From the NCBI GenBank assembly GCA_934045905.1, contig OW203771.1:2976001-3040000 (forward strand): a stretch of DNA of 64,000 bases, read 5' to 3'. The notes under the pieces are model-generated. The model did not search any database, was not told the DNA's origin, and worked only from the letters and a program-made list of their open reading frames with translations. Positions 48,301-59,328 of this stretch are shown one piece after another. The position numbers and the translations under genes are program-made. This DNA is from Leuctra nigra (Eukaryota; Arthropoda; Insecta; Plecoptera; Leuctridae). The stretch's first letter is position 1; every line of letters begins with the position of its first letter.

Positions 48301-51300
48301 CGTGAAAGAAATGATTCCTTAAAATATTCTTTAAATTTTCAGTATTTCCAGAAAATGGGTGTCAAAACTACCTCTTAAAGTTGCATAAAAATGGAGTAAA
48401 TAATTAACCTTGAGGATATGTACGCATTTTGTGAAAATTTAACGCAGCCGTGAGTTTCTACAGCGGTCCCAGGATTCTTAACGTCGCACTATTCTGCAAC
48501 TTGCTCAATGGCGCCGGATAATTGCATACGATGGTGAAGAATGCACGGAGGGACGGTGAAAATGGGGCCGGGTTTTTCAAAACCCCGCTAAAAACAAGTG
48601 GAATGTAATTGATTCTTGCCCTAATCAACTCTAAAAACTACTAGCTGACTTGCCCGGCGTTGCTCGTGCCGGAGGGGGGAGGGGGGGGGGGGGGGGGGGG
48701 GGGAGTACAGTCTGGGAAACTAGATGGTTCATACTCTGCCTCTCTCTGACCCATAACATAAACATGTTTTTATATGGAGCAGAGAGAGATAGAGTATGAA
48801 CCATCTAGTTTCCTTGACTATACATGAGAGTAGAAAATTCGAGAGATTGTGTCCTAAGTTTTATTACACCTAATATCAAAAAGTGAATTATATCTCGTAC
48901 ATTCTGCCTTTAAGCTGAAATTCTTCAATTAGGGCTGGTTTGGGGGAGGAGGTGAGTGACCTGAAATAAGGGCAGGTTGACGAAGTACACGTGTGCAAAA
49001 TTTTATTGAGGTCGGTCAATGGTGTAGGAGCGTAATGGCCGAAAGTGTAAATTTAATTTTTTCAATTTTGATGGTTTTTCAATTATTGGTGGTTTGGGGG
49101 AGAGGGTAAGTACCCGACGATGTGCGCAGGCTCAGTTAGAATCTCTCAGTCTGTCATGCAGACAGACAGACATTCTATTTTATTGGTATAGAAGATAGAA
49201 GACAGAGAGATTAAAATCTGTCCCTAAATATCCGACTTACCTACTCTGTATGCAATATCAAAGGAGCAACTGAAGTTGAATGCAAACAGAGTGCAATTGC
49301 ACTTGCACTGATACGTTGCACATACTTACCAGTATCAGTATCACTCTTGCCTTCAACTTGATAGGTTTGTAATTATTGCGTTGTTCAAAGTCATTGTTAA
49401 TATCGTATTTAATTGTTATCTGGACAATTATAAACTGGCGTTCACTAGGACATAAAAGCCCAGTTGAGGAACTGGATAAGAATAATGACTGGTTAATGAA
49501 TAATTGGTAGAAGTTTGGTTGAATAAACATATATAATGAAAATATGACCAGAATATTGAATAAGTTTCAAAATAATGTTGGTAACATAAATCAAAGAAAT
49601 TAAAAAAACATGCATTGGTACTTGATGAAGTAACAAGTACTACATTACAGATTGTTTTATTTTGAATATACAATTACCCATATGCTGATGACCATGCTAT
49701 AGATATATTTGACAGCTGTTATAATATTATGTGTTTATACCATCTATGGATGGCCCATTAAAACAAATTGATCCTAATCTACCTCCTCTGTCCTTGATAT
49801 TCTCAGCCTCTCCCAACTTGTTCGAAACTGAAGAACTTTTTGCCACATTATTCCTAACTCTTAATCCAGTGAAATTTGATTATTCCGCTTCACTTTTTAG
49901 AAACTTCATTTCCTCCTGTATAAACCAAACTATGGTCGGTGATAGGCAAAGATGAACCTGCGCTAGCATGGGCCGCCCTACCGTTGATTGCCTATGCTAA
50001 ACGGGGTTCATCTTTGCCTGTCACCGACCTTATGCGCGGTAACAACAAATATTTCACAACAATAATATTATGTACGCATGATATTCATTCCATAATAAGA
50101 CTGAAAACCGGATAAATATTTCACAGTGAAAATAGGGACTTGGGGGAGGGCGTTTAAGCCCCCCCCCCCCCCCTCCCCCGTGAAAACCTTGAATTTCTTG
50201 ATTATATTTAATGGGTTTTGTAGCAATCCTGATGTTCAATTGATTTGATTTTCTCAGCAGAACTCTTTAATTTGATGAAAAACACAACATTATCAGTAAA
50301 TAATACAGTATGTGATTAAGACATTTTTGTTGAAAATTTATACATTTTATAGAAGTCTTAATTTTTTAGCTCTCCAAGGGCAGCATAGTTTCAATTGTGT
50401 GGGGGGGGGGGGAGAGCTTTTAAAGTGGCCATCTCGTTTGCTGGTTCAAGTCATTGCATAACAGACAAAGTCACCCGATCGGACCTCCCCGGACCTAGGC
50501 CCGGACCACCGAGGCTAGTTTCTCATTAGCTATCACGGATCTGTTTCTGCAGTAGAGGAAAGTCTTGATGACGCAACCGATCAGAAACATGGCAGCGAGG
50601 CTGGCGGCTGAGATCATGAGCTGGAAGATCCTGGAACATAATACAGATCGTCACTGCAGGACTCTTGCGTCACTTGCACCCTGTTTATTTTTGTTTACGT
50701 ATGTAGGTCAAACCGTTCGCCTTATCACCTGGAATTTGACGCACGCACTAATGTCATATAAGCGGCCAGGTGTATTTTTTAACGAGATCTTGTGAATGGT
50801 TTAAAATTAAAAGTGGAATCGTTTGACCAATCAACTTAAAATTTTCCAGGTCTTTGCGACCAACATTGAAGGTGTTTTCTTCGTTTTACAATTTTCAGAA
50901 AGGAAATGAAAGAAATTCAATATAATGACGTTATATGACGTTATATGACGTTATGATTTGTCAATTCGAATTATAATTGATCAAATGGTTCCATTTTAAT
51001 TTTCGGCAAATCACAGGATCCGGTTCAAAAACTTTACAAAACTTTACACTTCAAAAACTTTAAAGTGGTTCGATCGTTTCGGCATAGCAATGAGAATTTG
51101 CTGTAATTCACACCAAAGATTAATGAAACCATATTACATACAACTAGCAAAAAATATTTGCCCCTTACGGTATCATATAATTAGATATTCTTGATTGAAG
51201 ATCATCTTTTCCCCCATAAGATAACACAGGGAAACATGAAATCGTCCTGGAAAATTGGCCTTAAATTGCTCCTAAAACCGCAAGAGGAATGACAAATTAT

Positions 51301-52914
51301 TGAAAATAGTCTCAAATTAAAGATAATAATTTTTAGAATAAGACTGCCGTTTGAAAATATGGGGTCACGGGCCAAATAAGAAAGAAAATGTGTACAATGT
51401 GTGAAATTTACCATAAATCTGGCAACATTGCACTACAAATATGAATTATTTTGGGATAGTTTAATTGGAACTTCAATTAAAAACATATAATTGGAGCACA
51501 CAGTAAGATATAATTGTTTTATGCTGTTGTTTGAGGTATTATTTCATCATAGATTTGTATGAATTACGGCGAATTCTAAGCACCTTGGCTGGAGCAGTGG
51601 GACCACTTTAAGACGTGATGTGTGCAAAATTTAGATGAATCGGTTGAACTGTTTGACCTGGGCAGTACAGACAAAGACAAAGAAGTGTGAAGAAAAACTA
51701 AACAATACGTTTTGACAATACGTGCGCTTTCCTTACAGAGTCTTACAGCAGTGCGTATAGCCGCAACATTCGTGGCCATAGCCGCAGTCTTGAAGGGGGT
51801 CACGGGTTGGAAATCCAGGAGGCGGTGACTTCTGATTCAAACACACACTGCCACCTGTAATAGCGTCATATAAATTAGTTGATTAGCTCTGATTTCATTG
51901 TTATAATAACAAGGATTGGTTGCAGTGTTGAACTCAGACATTTCAGCCCGGGGGGTTGGGGGGGGGGAGGGGGCAAAATTATTATTGTTACAGGTGGACT
52001 CAAGAGGGGGTCTGAGGGGTCTGCCCCCCCCCCCCCCCCCCCCCGAAAACTGCCGGGCAGCGAAATTCTTAGATATTTTTCTTAGATAAGTTTAAAATAC
52101 CCATACATAGAACATGTTGGGTCTGTCACGTCTGCAATCTAAAGGAGGTCTAGAATGACAAGATTAACAGTGCAAAAGATGTCAAAGTAGGGGAAAAAGT
52201 AGGGTTTGTAAAATGTTTTGGAGAATATGAAATGCCGTGAGCTGGTATTCGCATCAGATACAGAAATTAAGAGCTCTTATTTGGGATATGAAAATTGTTT
52301 TAAGATGTTTTTATGTAATTTAAACATACACACGACTTATTTGCAAATTGAGAGATGTACAGAAGAAAGTTAATGTATGTGAATACAGAAGTGTATGTGC
52401 GGACATAGTATATTTTCCTCTTGGGGGGGGGGGGGGGCACTCGCCCCCCACAGGTATGCCTGGATTCAACACTGATTGGTCGTTAAGGAACCTGACCAGC
52501 AGACAATACAAATCGTTCAAATACCGTTTTTACTTTGACCAAGTGTATATAATATATTTTGCTCATTTTCATGACAAGTAGCAATGGAGTTAGGATATTA
52601 TTGAGGGCCCTATTACAGAACTTTTAAATTCCTAATTCTGATGGAATTCGATTCCATGCAATGTTAATCCTTATGGCCGTTGCCGGATTCCATCAGAATG
52701 GAATTGGGAAAACGTTCTAGAATAAGTATCCATACATGCATAGTTGTCGCTTTGCTATGTCAATACTTGAAAAGTGACATTTGCATAGTGAATGAAAGGG
52801 AATTTAAAACATGTCAGTAATATTTAGTAGATTTCAAGAATACATTGTGATAAAACTTTCTTTTGACTTACCTACTCTGTACGTTAGAGCCAATAGCAAC
52901 AGCAGACAAATCAT
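45317..52914 (-). CDS. Small cysteine-rich single-pass membrane protein with two alternative last exons
   Basis: Exon 1 (52872-52914) codes the signal peptide MICLLLLLALTYRV. Exon 2 (51737-51854) codes GSVCLNQKSPPPGFPTRD and then a Cys-rich patch, DCGYGHECCGYTHCCKT. It ends in phase 2 at a 'gtaagg' donor. Two downstream exons start after good acceptors in the matching phase: 50495-50630 (LMISAASLAAMFLIGCVI membrane helix, short basic tail; 98 residues in total) and 45317-45521 (ILLGVTVFAAVLLIVLAVM helix, CRCRRPNSMPP tail; 121 residues). A signal peptide, CC-rich ectodomain, one helix and a short cytosolic tail recall the VOPP1/WBP1/shisa-like families, but similarity is too short to assign. 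The exons may instead belong to two paralogues. Confidence 0.6.
45567..46094. mobile_element. TTAA-flanked MITE, copy B
   Basis: TTAA, GGTGCTGCAAGCGCGAGCA ... GAGCGCTAGTATCACC, TTAA. Same family as 37738-38263. Its right TTAA is shared with the next element. Confidence 0.88.
46099..46627. mobile_element. TTAA-flanked element of family M
   Basis: Lies between TTAA at 46095-46098 and TTAA at 46628-46631 with ends GGTAGCAC and GTACTACC. Inverted copies of its interior are at 58180-58637 and at 1-310. Confidence 0.65.
46632..47240. mobile_element. TTAA MITE, copy C, inverted and diverged
   Basis: Starts GGTGATACAAGCG right after TTAA and follows the body of the family in reverse ('gatcagtctgatt', 'gaataaccggcgcc' complement, 'aagggataaccctaagtttgtc'). 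It ends near 'cggcaaaatcgct', with the terminal bases eroded. Confidence 0.75.
47440..47845. repeat. G/C-run family, two or more partial copies
   Basis: G runs at 47457-47467, C runs at 47798-47812, and twice the phrase 'cgtctcaaa.ttgatttcaaag', followed by 'aacgccctgc.gggcaa' (47580-47635 and 47680-47735). This suggests a local duplication. Confidence 0.55.
48640..49195. repeat. Retroelement-like 3' fragment starting CTAGCTGACTTGCCCGGCG
   Basis: Has the phrase 'gtgcaaaattttattgaggtcggtcaatgg' followed by 'cagacagacagacattctatttta', a pattern common at ends of degenerate invertebrate repeats. It is interrupted by a G-run and the small MITE at 48705-48828. Class uncertain. Confidence 0.45.
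48705..48828. mobile_element. Short palindromic MITE (AACTAGATGGTTCATAC), copy 1
   Basis: The arms GGGAAACTAGATGGTTCATA and TATGAACCATCTAGTTTCC surround an AT-rich loop with 'aaacatgttt'. The same element, inverted, is at 63288-63408. Confidence 0.85.
49196..50494. other. Intronic or intergenic DNA with a small foldback and G/C runs
   Basis: A foldback at 49933-50036 has arms GGTCGGTGATAGGCAAAGATG and their complement. C runs lie at 50160-50180 and a G run at 50400-50411. At 49238-49254 the minus strand repeats the donor context TACAGAGTAG/GTAAGTC of exon 1 at 52872. Confidence 0.55.
50631..51736. other. Intron of the small membrane protein gene, with repeat fragments
   Basis: 50810-51010 is an inverted fragment of the ~0.9 kb ACGCTCGCT repeat ('tgaccaatcaacttaaaatttt', 'accaacattga'). 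51597-51690 is another fragment ('gtgtgcaaaatttagatgaatcggttgaac'). No other feature. Confidence 0.5.
51855..52871. other. First intron of the small membrane protein gene
   Basis: Holds G/C-run sequences at 51948-52044 and 52424-52447, and a MITE-like block at 52606-52725 shared with 37185-37290. No exon seen. Confidence 0.5.
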
Positions 52915-53568
52915 AGCTTTGAGTAATCCTTCAAATCAGATAACAATAGCTTTAGCAGAGTCCATCACGTATCAACAGTATTGAACAACTATTCACACAA
53001 TGACATAGTTCCTTCAACGTCACATAATTATATTTATACTTGGATAAAACGTCACTGTCAGTGTAATGACTACTAGTAATGAGTGTATTACGAACGGAGT
53101 ATAAATTATAATGAGCAGTCGAACACGCAATTTGATTTACCTTGAAGATAGCACAATAGTTATATCAGAAGATTGATTAGAGTTACGTTTATTAATTCGT
53201 TAATTTTTACTTAGGGAATTCTTGAGAAATACAGTTGGATAGTGAGTGGATTTCATTTTCAGTTGTTTTAAAAAAATGTATAATTTTTCTATAATGAAGA
53301 GTTTCGGTGAATTTTTTTTGTAAATTTTTCAGTTATTTAACTATGTTTTTATTATTCAACTTTTATTTTCAAAATGTAAATGAAAATCTCATAGATTGTG
53401 AAATAATTACCCTGAAAAGCAGATTGTTTTCATTTCTTCTCACTTCTGGAGTATCAAGCCTAGCGGCTCTCGTGCAAACTAGGAAATGAGTTAACATGAG
53501 CTTGACGGATCTATGAGCTTAATTTGTGAAATTATAAGTCCTTAACATATCAATTGTATAACTTATCG

Positions 53569-54180
53569 CCAGAGCCAGTTGTTTGTGGTGATAAAAAAAG
53601 CCAAATTTCGTTTTCAACATTCTGAAAGTGGTGAATTGGTGGTGATAATTATACTAATTTTCGCGATTGGTGGTGAAATGGAAAAAAAAAAAATTTGTAA
53701 GAATAAGTGTGAAATATGACGCGCGAGCGAGCCGCAATACTACCAACCCCCCTCTCACTAGCGAGACTCGGCGCGTGCGCATGCGCACCCCTGTTCAAGG
53801 TCATGTAGATGCGTCATTCCATGCTCAGCAGCCAATCAGCTGGCACCCCCATACACTCTTTGGCTGGCACTGACAGCTGGCTTACGAAGAAAACAGTGCG
53901 ATTCTTTCTATTTCGTGGTACTTTAGACACAGATCGAGGAAATTTTTGTAAAATATATACTCGGAATCGGGAAATGTTGCAAAACACGTAGGTTTGGGAC
54001 AAAATCGCGTGAAATCGCGAGAATTCGTCAATATCGCGTCAAAACACAAATTTCGCGAAAATTCGCGAGGAAAAGATACATATATTTGGAATCAGGAGTG
54101 TATGAAACGTAAAGATATGACAGAAAATTCATGTTTCTAAACATTTCGCGTTTATCGTGGAAACCATAAACAACTGGCCC
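53569..54180. mobile_element. TIR-bounded element (GCCAGTTGTTT ends)
   Basis: Left GCCAGTTGTTTGTGGT and right ACCATAAACAACTGGC are inverted repeats. The interior has many 'tcgcg' motifs at 53980-54070. No transposase frame; class uncertain. Confidence 0.65.
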
Positions 54181-55429
54181 TGCTTATCGCGTTTTTTTTA
54201 CAAAAGTAGTTAATGAATTTTAATTGGCAATTTAATGGCTAAAAATGTTGCACATCAATACGCAGTCAATCAACAAACAGACATCGACAACGCAAAACCA
54301 CAATATTGACTTTTTATACAAGATGTTTATTTAATGCAAATCGGCACTGAAAAGAAGTGCTAGCAAAAACGGTACATTTCATTTTTTTTATTAATTTAAA
54401 ACATAAATTAGTATTATTACTAAAATAAGAAAATACTTTCTATCAGTAGTGCATTACAAGAAGGTGCAGCTTTAATATTTGGCTCACGATGCGAAATATT
54501 TTTGATTCTAAAAGTACGTTTTCTTAACCTTTAATATCAATGATGATTTGTATATTACAAAACTACTGTTTTCTACATTTAAAAACAGTTGTCGCAAATA
54601 TTCATTAAGAAGCAGACATCTAGAAATATTATTTTCAACACGTGTGAAGACGTAAAGTGTGACACATGATTGTATTCTCTATTGTCAAATAATTATTTAC
54701 ATATACAGTTAATTTTTTCAACGCCAAAATCGTGATGAATTTGTAAAATACAATAAATTCCAATTTTAATTAAGTGCGTCCAGGAGAAAAATTTTCGTGA
54801 TCAATAGGGCACTAGCCAAACTATCTCCCGCTAGGGTGCTGCCATCGGTTTTGTGACAAGTGTGAAGTAAGCTGTTCGTGCCACTCAAAATTAAAACTCG
54901 CGAAACTTTATTTTGACATGCGTAAGAAGATGTACTCACTGTTTAGATACATAGATTTTGTACTCTAGTATAATTAAATGTGTAAAAATAAGAAGATAGT
55001 GCAATATATAAAGCAAATTCTATTTCAATCTGAAGCGACACCCTCTCAATTGTTTTAATTGGAAGTTACAAAATTCCATTAAGCAGTGAGTCAGTTCAAG
55101 AGAGCACTGGAAACAAAAATAATTCTGTGAGCTGTCCATATATGATCAAAATATCATTATTACACTACCATTTCTAATAATTATCCACTATTTCGTTAAA
55201 TAACCAAATATCAACATTAATTATTATAATATAACATGAAAATACGGACTGTGGAGTAAGAAATGCGTTGATTTGAAAAGCACAGCCTCGACGCTAGCGC
55301 CGAAGTGGCCGATCCCGTCGTCCTAGCTTGGCATCGCCCCATCGAATGCTATTCGACACTAAAAGTTGCAAAACGCCACCTAGCGGAAAAAGTTAGCATC
55401 TATACCACGAATACTTGTGCACATGCGCA
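54181..55429. other. Intergenic, nothing recognised
   Basis: AT-rich with a GC-richer patch at 55290-55330. No exon, RNA or bounded repeat is supported. Confidence 0.4.
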
Positions 55430-55895
55430 CAGGGCGCGTTCAGACAAGTCACTTAGATGTAAATCGTAACGAGTTCAGTAAAAGCTATAATTACATCGCG
55501 AAATGACAGAAATTGATGAATACCTTAGTATCAACAATCACATACAATCGCCATATTTCATTACAGCACACATTCATTCAAATTCTTGTGAAAACGAGTT
55601 GTCTATTCACCAAAAATCACCATTCGACAGATGCAAATTGTTTTTCTCACGGCCTTCTGAACACACATTTTTCTTGACGCATCGTTCAAACAACTGCAAT
55701 CTGTCAAATGCTGCTTTTGGTGAATAGACAACTCGTTTTCACAAGAATTTGAATGAATGTGTGCTGTAATGAAATAGGCCAATTGTATTTGATTGTTGAC
55801 ACTGAGGTAAGCATCACTGTTATTTCGCGATGTATTTAAAACTTTTTACTGAACTCGTTACGATTGACATCTAAGTGACTTGTATGTAAAAGTAC
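55430..55895. mobile_element. Large foldback element (~465 bp)
   Basis: The arms CAAGTCACTTAGATGTAAATCG and CGATTGACATCTAAGTGACTTG, and further in GAAAACGAGTTGTCTATTCACC and its complement, pair almost throughout, leaving a small centre near 55630-55690. The open frame at 55503-55727 is a by-product. Confidence 0.88.
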
Positions 55896-56051
55896 GCACG
55901 CGCTGGGATTGTTGTACTCGCGGGAGCGTCCATCTTATATTTACTAGCGCACTCTCTAGGTACTTTTAGTGTCGATCGAGAGTGTCATAAAAATTATATA
56001 TCTTAAACTTAAATGAAACGTATTTTAATTGCTGAAGGTGGGTTAACTAGA

Positions 56052-56430
56052 CTGGCTCACTGGGTGCATGCTTGGTGTGTTGGATACCTCGGTTCTCGTT
56101 AGATCACCGAGGTTAAGCAACATTGAGCGCGGTCAGCGATTGGATGGGTGACCATTCAACTCTGCCTTGCCAGGTTGCTGCCGTTGGGCCAGAGAGACTG
56201 GGGTGTTTGGGGGTTAGTGTGACGACCTCCCTCCACCTGTTATCAGTCTCTCGTGCTGTGAAATGTTACACCGTCCTTCGGAAGGGACGTTAAGCCCTTG
56301 GTATCTTTCGTCAGGAGTAGGCTACATGCCGGTACCGGGTTTCCTCTCCTCCCTTCTCTATATTACATTCTCACTAGTGGAGCCTGGCTCTGTTGAGAAT
56401 AAAGACTTAATAATAATAATAATAAAAACC
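56052..56430 (+). mobile_element. 5S-rRNA-derived SINE
   Basis: TACCTCGGTTCTCGTTAGATC, AGGTTAAGCAACATTGAGCG and GATGGGTGACCATTCAAC match the 5S rRNA internal promoter in order (A box, intermediate element, C box). A body follows with GGGACGTTAAGCCC near the 3' end and a TAA-repeat tail at 56408-56428. The start is approximate. Confidence 0.9.
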
Positions 56431-56439
56431 GTTGATTAA

Positions 56440-56775
56440 CGGGATTAACGCACTGTTCTTCAAAGTGATTTTTTTAAATATTGTCTTCCCTTCCCACTGC
56501 AGAAATAAGTAGCGACCCATTACAGCCTAATAGAATAAATAATGCCAAATACTGGAGTACACAATAACCTCTGATACGACCTCAGTGTTAAATACGATAT
56601 TTATCGGAGAAAAAAGTCGTAAATTTAACACTTTGAGGTCGTAGAGATCATCAAGTACTCCAGTTTATGGCAATATTTAGTCTATAAGGCTGTAATGGGT
56701 CGATACTATCTGTTTTCTTAATTCTGTATTGAGAAGACGATATTTAAAAAATACGCAGTGAAGTGCTACTGCTAC
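56440..56775. mobile_element. Foldback MITE (GACCCATTACAGCCT arms)
   Basis: The arms ACCCATTACAGCCTAATAG and TAAGGCTGTAATGGGTCG, and inside GTACTACAG-like pairs 'tactggagtac' and 'gtactccagt', give nested pairing around 56600. Confidence 0.78.
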
Positions 56776-56930
56776 TGCACTGGGATCGTATAACTTTTGT
56801 CAACAACCGATCGACATCTCTTATGGGAGAATAACATTGACACGTCATAGTCGATCGACTACAAAGTCGAATCAATGCTAATCTCTCATAAGAGTTGTCG
56901 ATCGTTTGTCAGGCAAAGTTACACGATCGC
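56776..56930. mobile_element. Short palindromic MITE
   Basis: The arms CACTGGGATCGTATAACTTT and GTTACACGATCGCAGTG, with inner CGATCGACATCTCTTATG and CATAAGAGTTGTCGATCG. It directly abuts the hAT element on its right. Confidence 0.75.
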
Positions 56931-56936
56931 AGTGTT

Positions 56937-57903
56937 CAGTGGCGTGCCGTGACATTTGAAGTGAGGGAAGCAAATTGCCAGGAAAGAAATTTGCCCAGAC
57001 CCGGAGGGGGGTCTGGGGGGCTTGCCCCCCAGCTTAGCCCCGCAGGGAATTTTTTAAAATTTGACTAATTTTAGATGGTTAAAAACGATTTTGAAAGTAC
57101 CTTTTTGGAAGATTACTTGAATTTAAGAAATGGTCAAAGGAGGATTTTCAGACTAATTTTTTATATTTTAATCATTAGTTTTTTGAAGGCAAATACGAGG
57201 GCAAATACAGATATACAAAAACTTTGTAGAAATGTGTAAACTGAACTGAGAATCCGAAACTGCAATATTTTGTAGATATTACAAGTTTAGACATTCAACC
57301 GCTCTTGAGCACTGTCACCGACCGATCACATGTTCGTTCCAATCGTGTCAACTCGGGAGTAGTTCGGCTGCGTTCGGACTGTGGATGCAACTCTCCGATT
57401 TGCTTCCCTTGGCTAGAATATGCCTGCAGAAATAGACGCATTTTACACAGAAATGCTTTGTGTTTAGACCGGCAAATAATGTTATTATCATGGCAAAATA
57501 AGTTTTTATTATTGACAATACTTTCAGGTGGCTGCAGATTAACATATTTGATTGTAGGCAAATCACCTAATGCATGCGTAACTCCCGTATATAGAGCGAG
57601 GGATTGGAAGCAATTCGAAAAGTGAATCCCTTGGAGCCGGCCGACTACCGAGCCGAGGCAAGTGTATGCGTGCGCACGCGCCTTGCCCACCTCCTGTCTT
57701 AGAAACCGCGTTTACTTTGAAATCAGAGCGAAAGTGGTGACATTTGTGTTCGTAATAAGAATTCTAAAAGTAGTATTAAGTGATGAATATTTTTGTAAAA
57801 AGATTAAATTATTATACATATAATTATTATATTTTAATATTGATGGAATGGAAAAGGAAGGGGAAGCAATGCTTCCCTTGCTTCCATTGAGTGCACGCCA
57901 CTG
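56937..57903. mobile_element. hAT-type element with exact 8-bp target duplication GCAGTGTT
   Basis: GCAGTGTT at 56929-56936 and at 57904-57911 flank CAGTGGCGTGCC and GTGCACGCCACTG. The interior includes the G-rich 'cccgcagggaattttt' block of the G/C-run family, which suggests that that family is hAT-related. 967 bp with no transposase frame. Confidence 0.93.
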
Positions 57904-58179
57904 GCAGTGTTGCTGAAAGTAAAGCACTGAATGTCTACGTTGGTTGAGACGTGATCGTAGCAGAAAGCAGGGAGTAGGTGTTGTGACTACTCCTCAATAT
58001 CTGAAACCAGAAGAGTAGAGTAGAATATTCAAGGCCTCACCAGTGTCTTTCAAGTTCACTTTGGAAGATCCCAAACATCCCGCAAGTGATGTAACGGCGA
58101 TTAAACGTGGCTCAACAGATCGAAAAATCTAAAATATTAATTTTTTGAAATTACCATCATGAATTATTTTTTACCTATA

Positions 58180-58637
58180 AGTTTTCAACGGTATAAAATA
58201 ATCATCAAATGTCATTTAACTTGCAACTCCTGTCTTATAATGAGGTTTTAGTTTATTGCCATCCAAGAATTAACAAAACTATAACAAATGAGGTATAGGG
58301 AAATCATTTCGTTTTTGGTTTATAACTTTTAAAATAGCACACGTTGGTATTATTTTATAATTTTCCTTGTAGAATGTCCAACTATCGATCAGAAAATATT
58401 TTTTTTGTTCAAAGTTGGGAATACATAAAATTGAGATCATCTTTATTAGCCTAAATGTGACACGATTTTACTTGAATGGCCATAAGATAACATGGGGAAG
58501 AAAACTCAAGTTATCTCTGAAACTAGACACGAAATATGATTAATTTTTTGAGAGATGGTATATGGCATGATTATCAATCAATGAGTAGACAAAAAATAAT
58601 GAAGATCCAAGATCATGTCCCGATTGGTCGAGCCACC
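58180..58637. mobile_element. Family M element, adjoining a TTAA MITE
   Basis: The interior matches 46099-46627 in reverse ('ttgcaactcctgtc', 'tagcacacgttggtatt', 'agaatgtccaactat'). It ends GAGCCACC right at the TTAA of copy D. Confidence 0.6.
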
Positions 58638-58641
58638 TTAA

Positions 58642-59169
58642 GGTGCTGCAAGCGCGAGCGATTTTGCTGCTTTTTGTAGACACTTTTTGCGATACGATTG
58701 GAGATGAAATGGGCAGACCAAATTATTTGAAATTTTAATCGTGATTAGATAAAAGACAAACTTAGGGTTATCCCTTAATACATTTTTAATTTTTTGTTTC
58801 GTTAATTAGTAATAATTAGTGTATTTTTGGTGAAAAATTAGCTATTTTCTCGTCTCCCTGGGCGCCGTATAAAACAAAATTTCAAAAATGTGCCAAGGGA
58901 AACCCTAAGTTTGTCTTTCATCTAATCATGATTAAAATTTGAGATTAATTGGTTTACGGGTTTGGTCTCCAATTGTATCGCAAATTTCATCGTTTTACGC
59001 GGTTTTGTTGAATAACCGGCGCCTAATTAACGATGCAATAAGCAAAAATTAAAAAGGGCTACTAATATACAATCAGACTGATCATGTGAACATACTGTAA
59101 AAGTTACACTCACTTATGAAACAATTTTTCTCTCTCAATTTTCTAAAACGGCCGAGCGCTAGTATCACC
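58642..59169. mobile_element. TTAA-flanked MITE, copy D
   Basis: TTAA, GGTGCTGCAAGCGCGAGCG ... GAGCGCTAGTATCACC, TTAA. Full-length member of the family at 37738 and 45567. Confidence 0.9.
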
Positions 59170-59328
59170 TTAACGTATAGCGTCAACATATTGGCGACGT
59201 AAGAAAACGTTAATTCACATTTAATTGTTTAATGTGCTACACATTCTGGTGAAGCGTTACACAAGGAATGTTCCGAGTTTTTAAATAATTTGATGCGTGC
59301 TCTGTGCTCTGACACATTGTTTACTCAC

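Noticed and set aside
55503..55727. Small gene at 55.5 kb
   Set aside because: Lies entirely in a foldback element; no splice sites or domain.
56052..56175. Genuine 5S rRNA gene
   Set aside because: Only the internal promoter part matches; the 3' portion is replaced by a SINE body and TAA tail.
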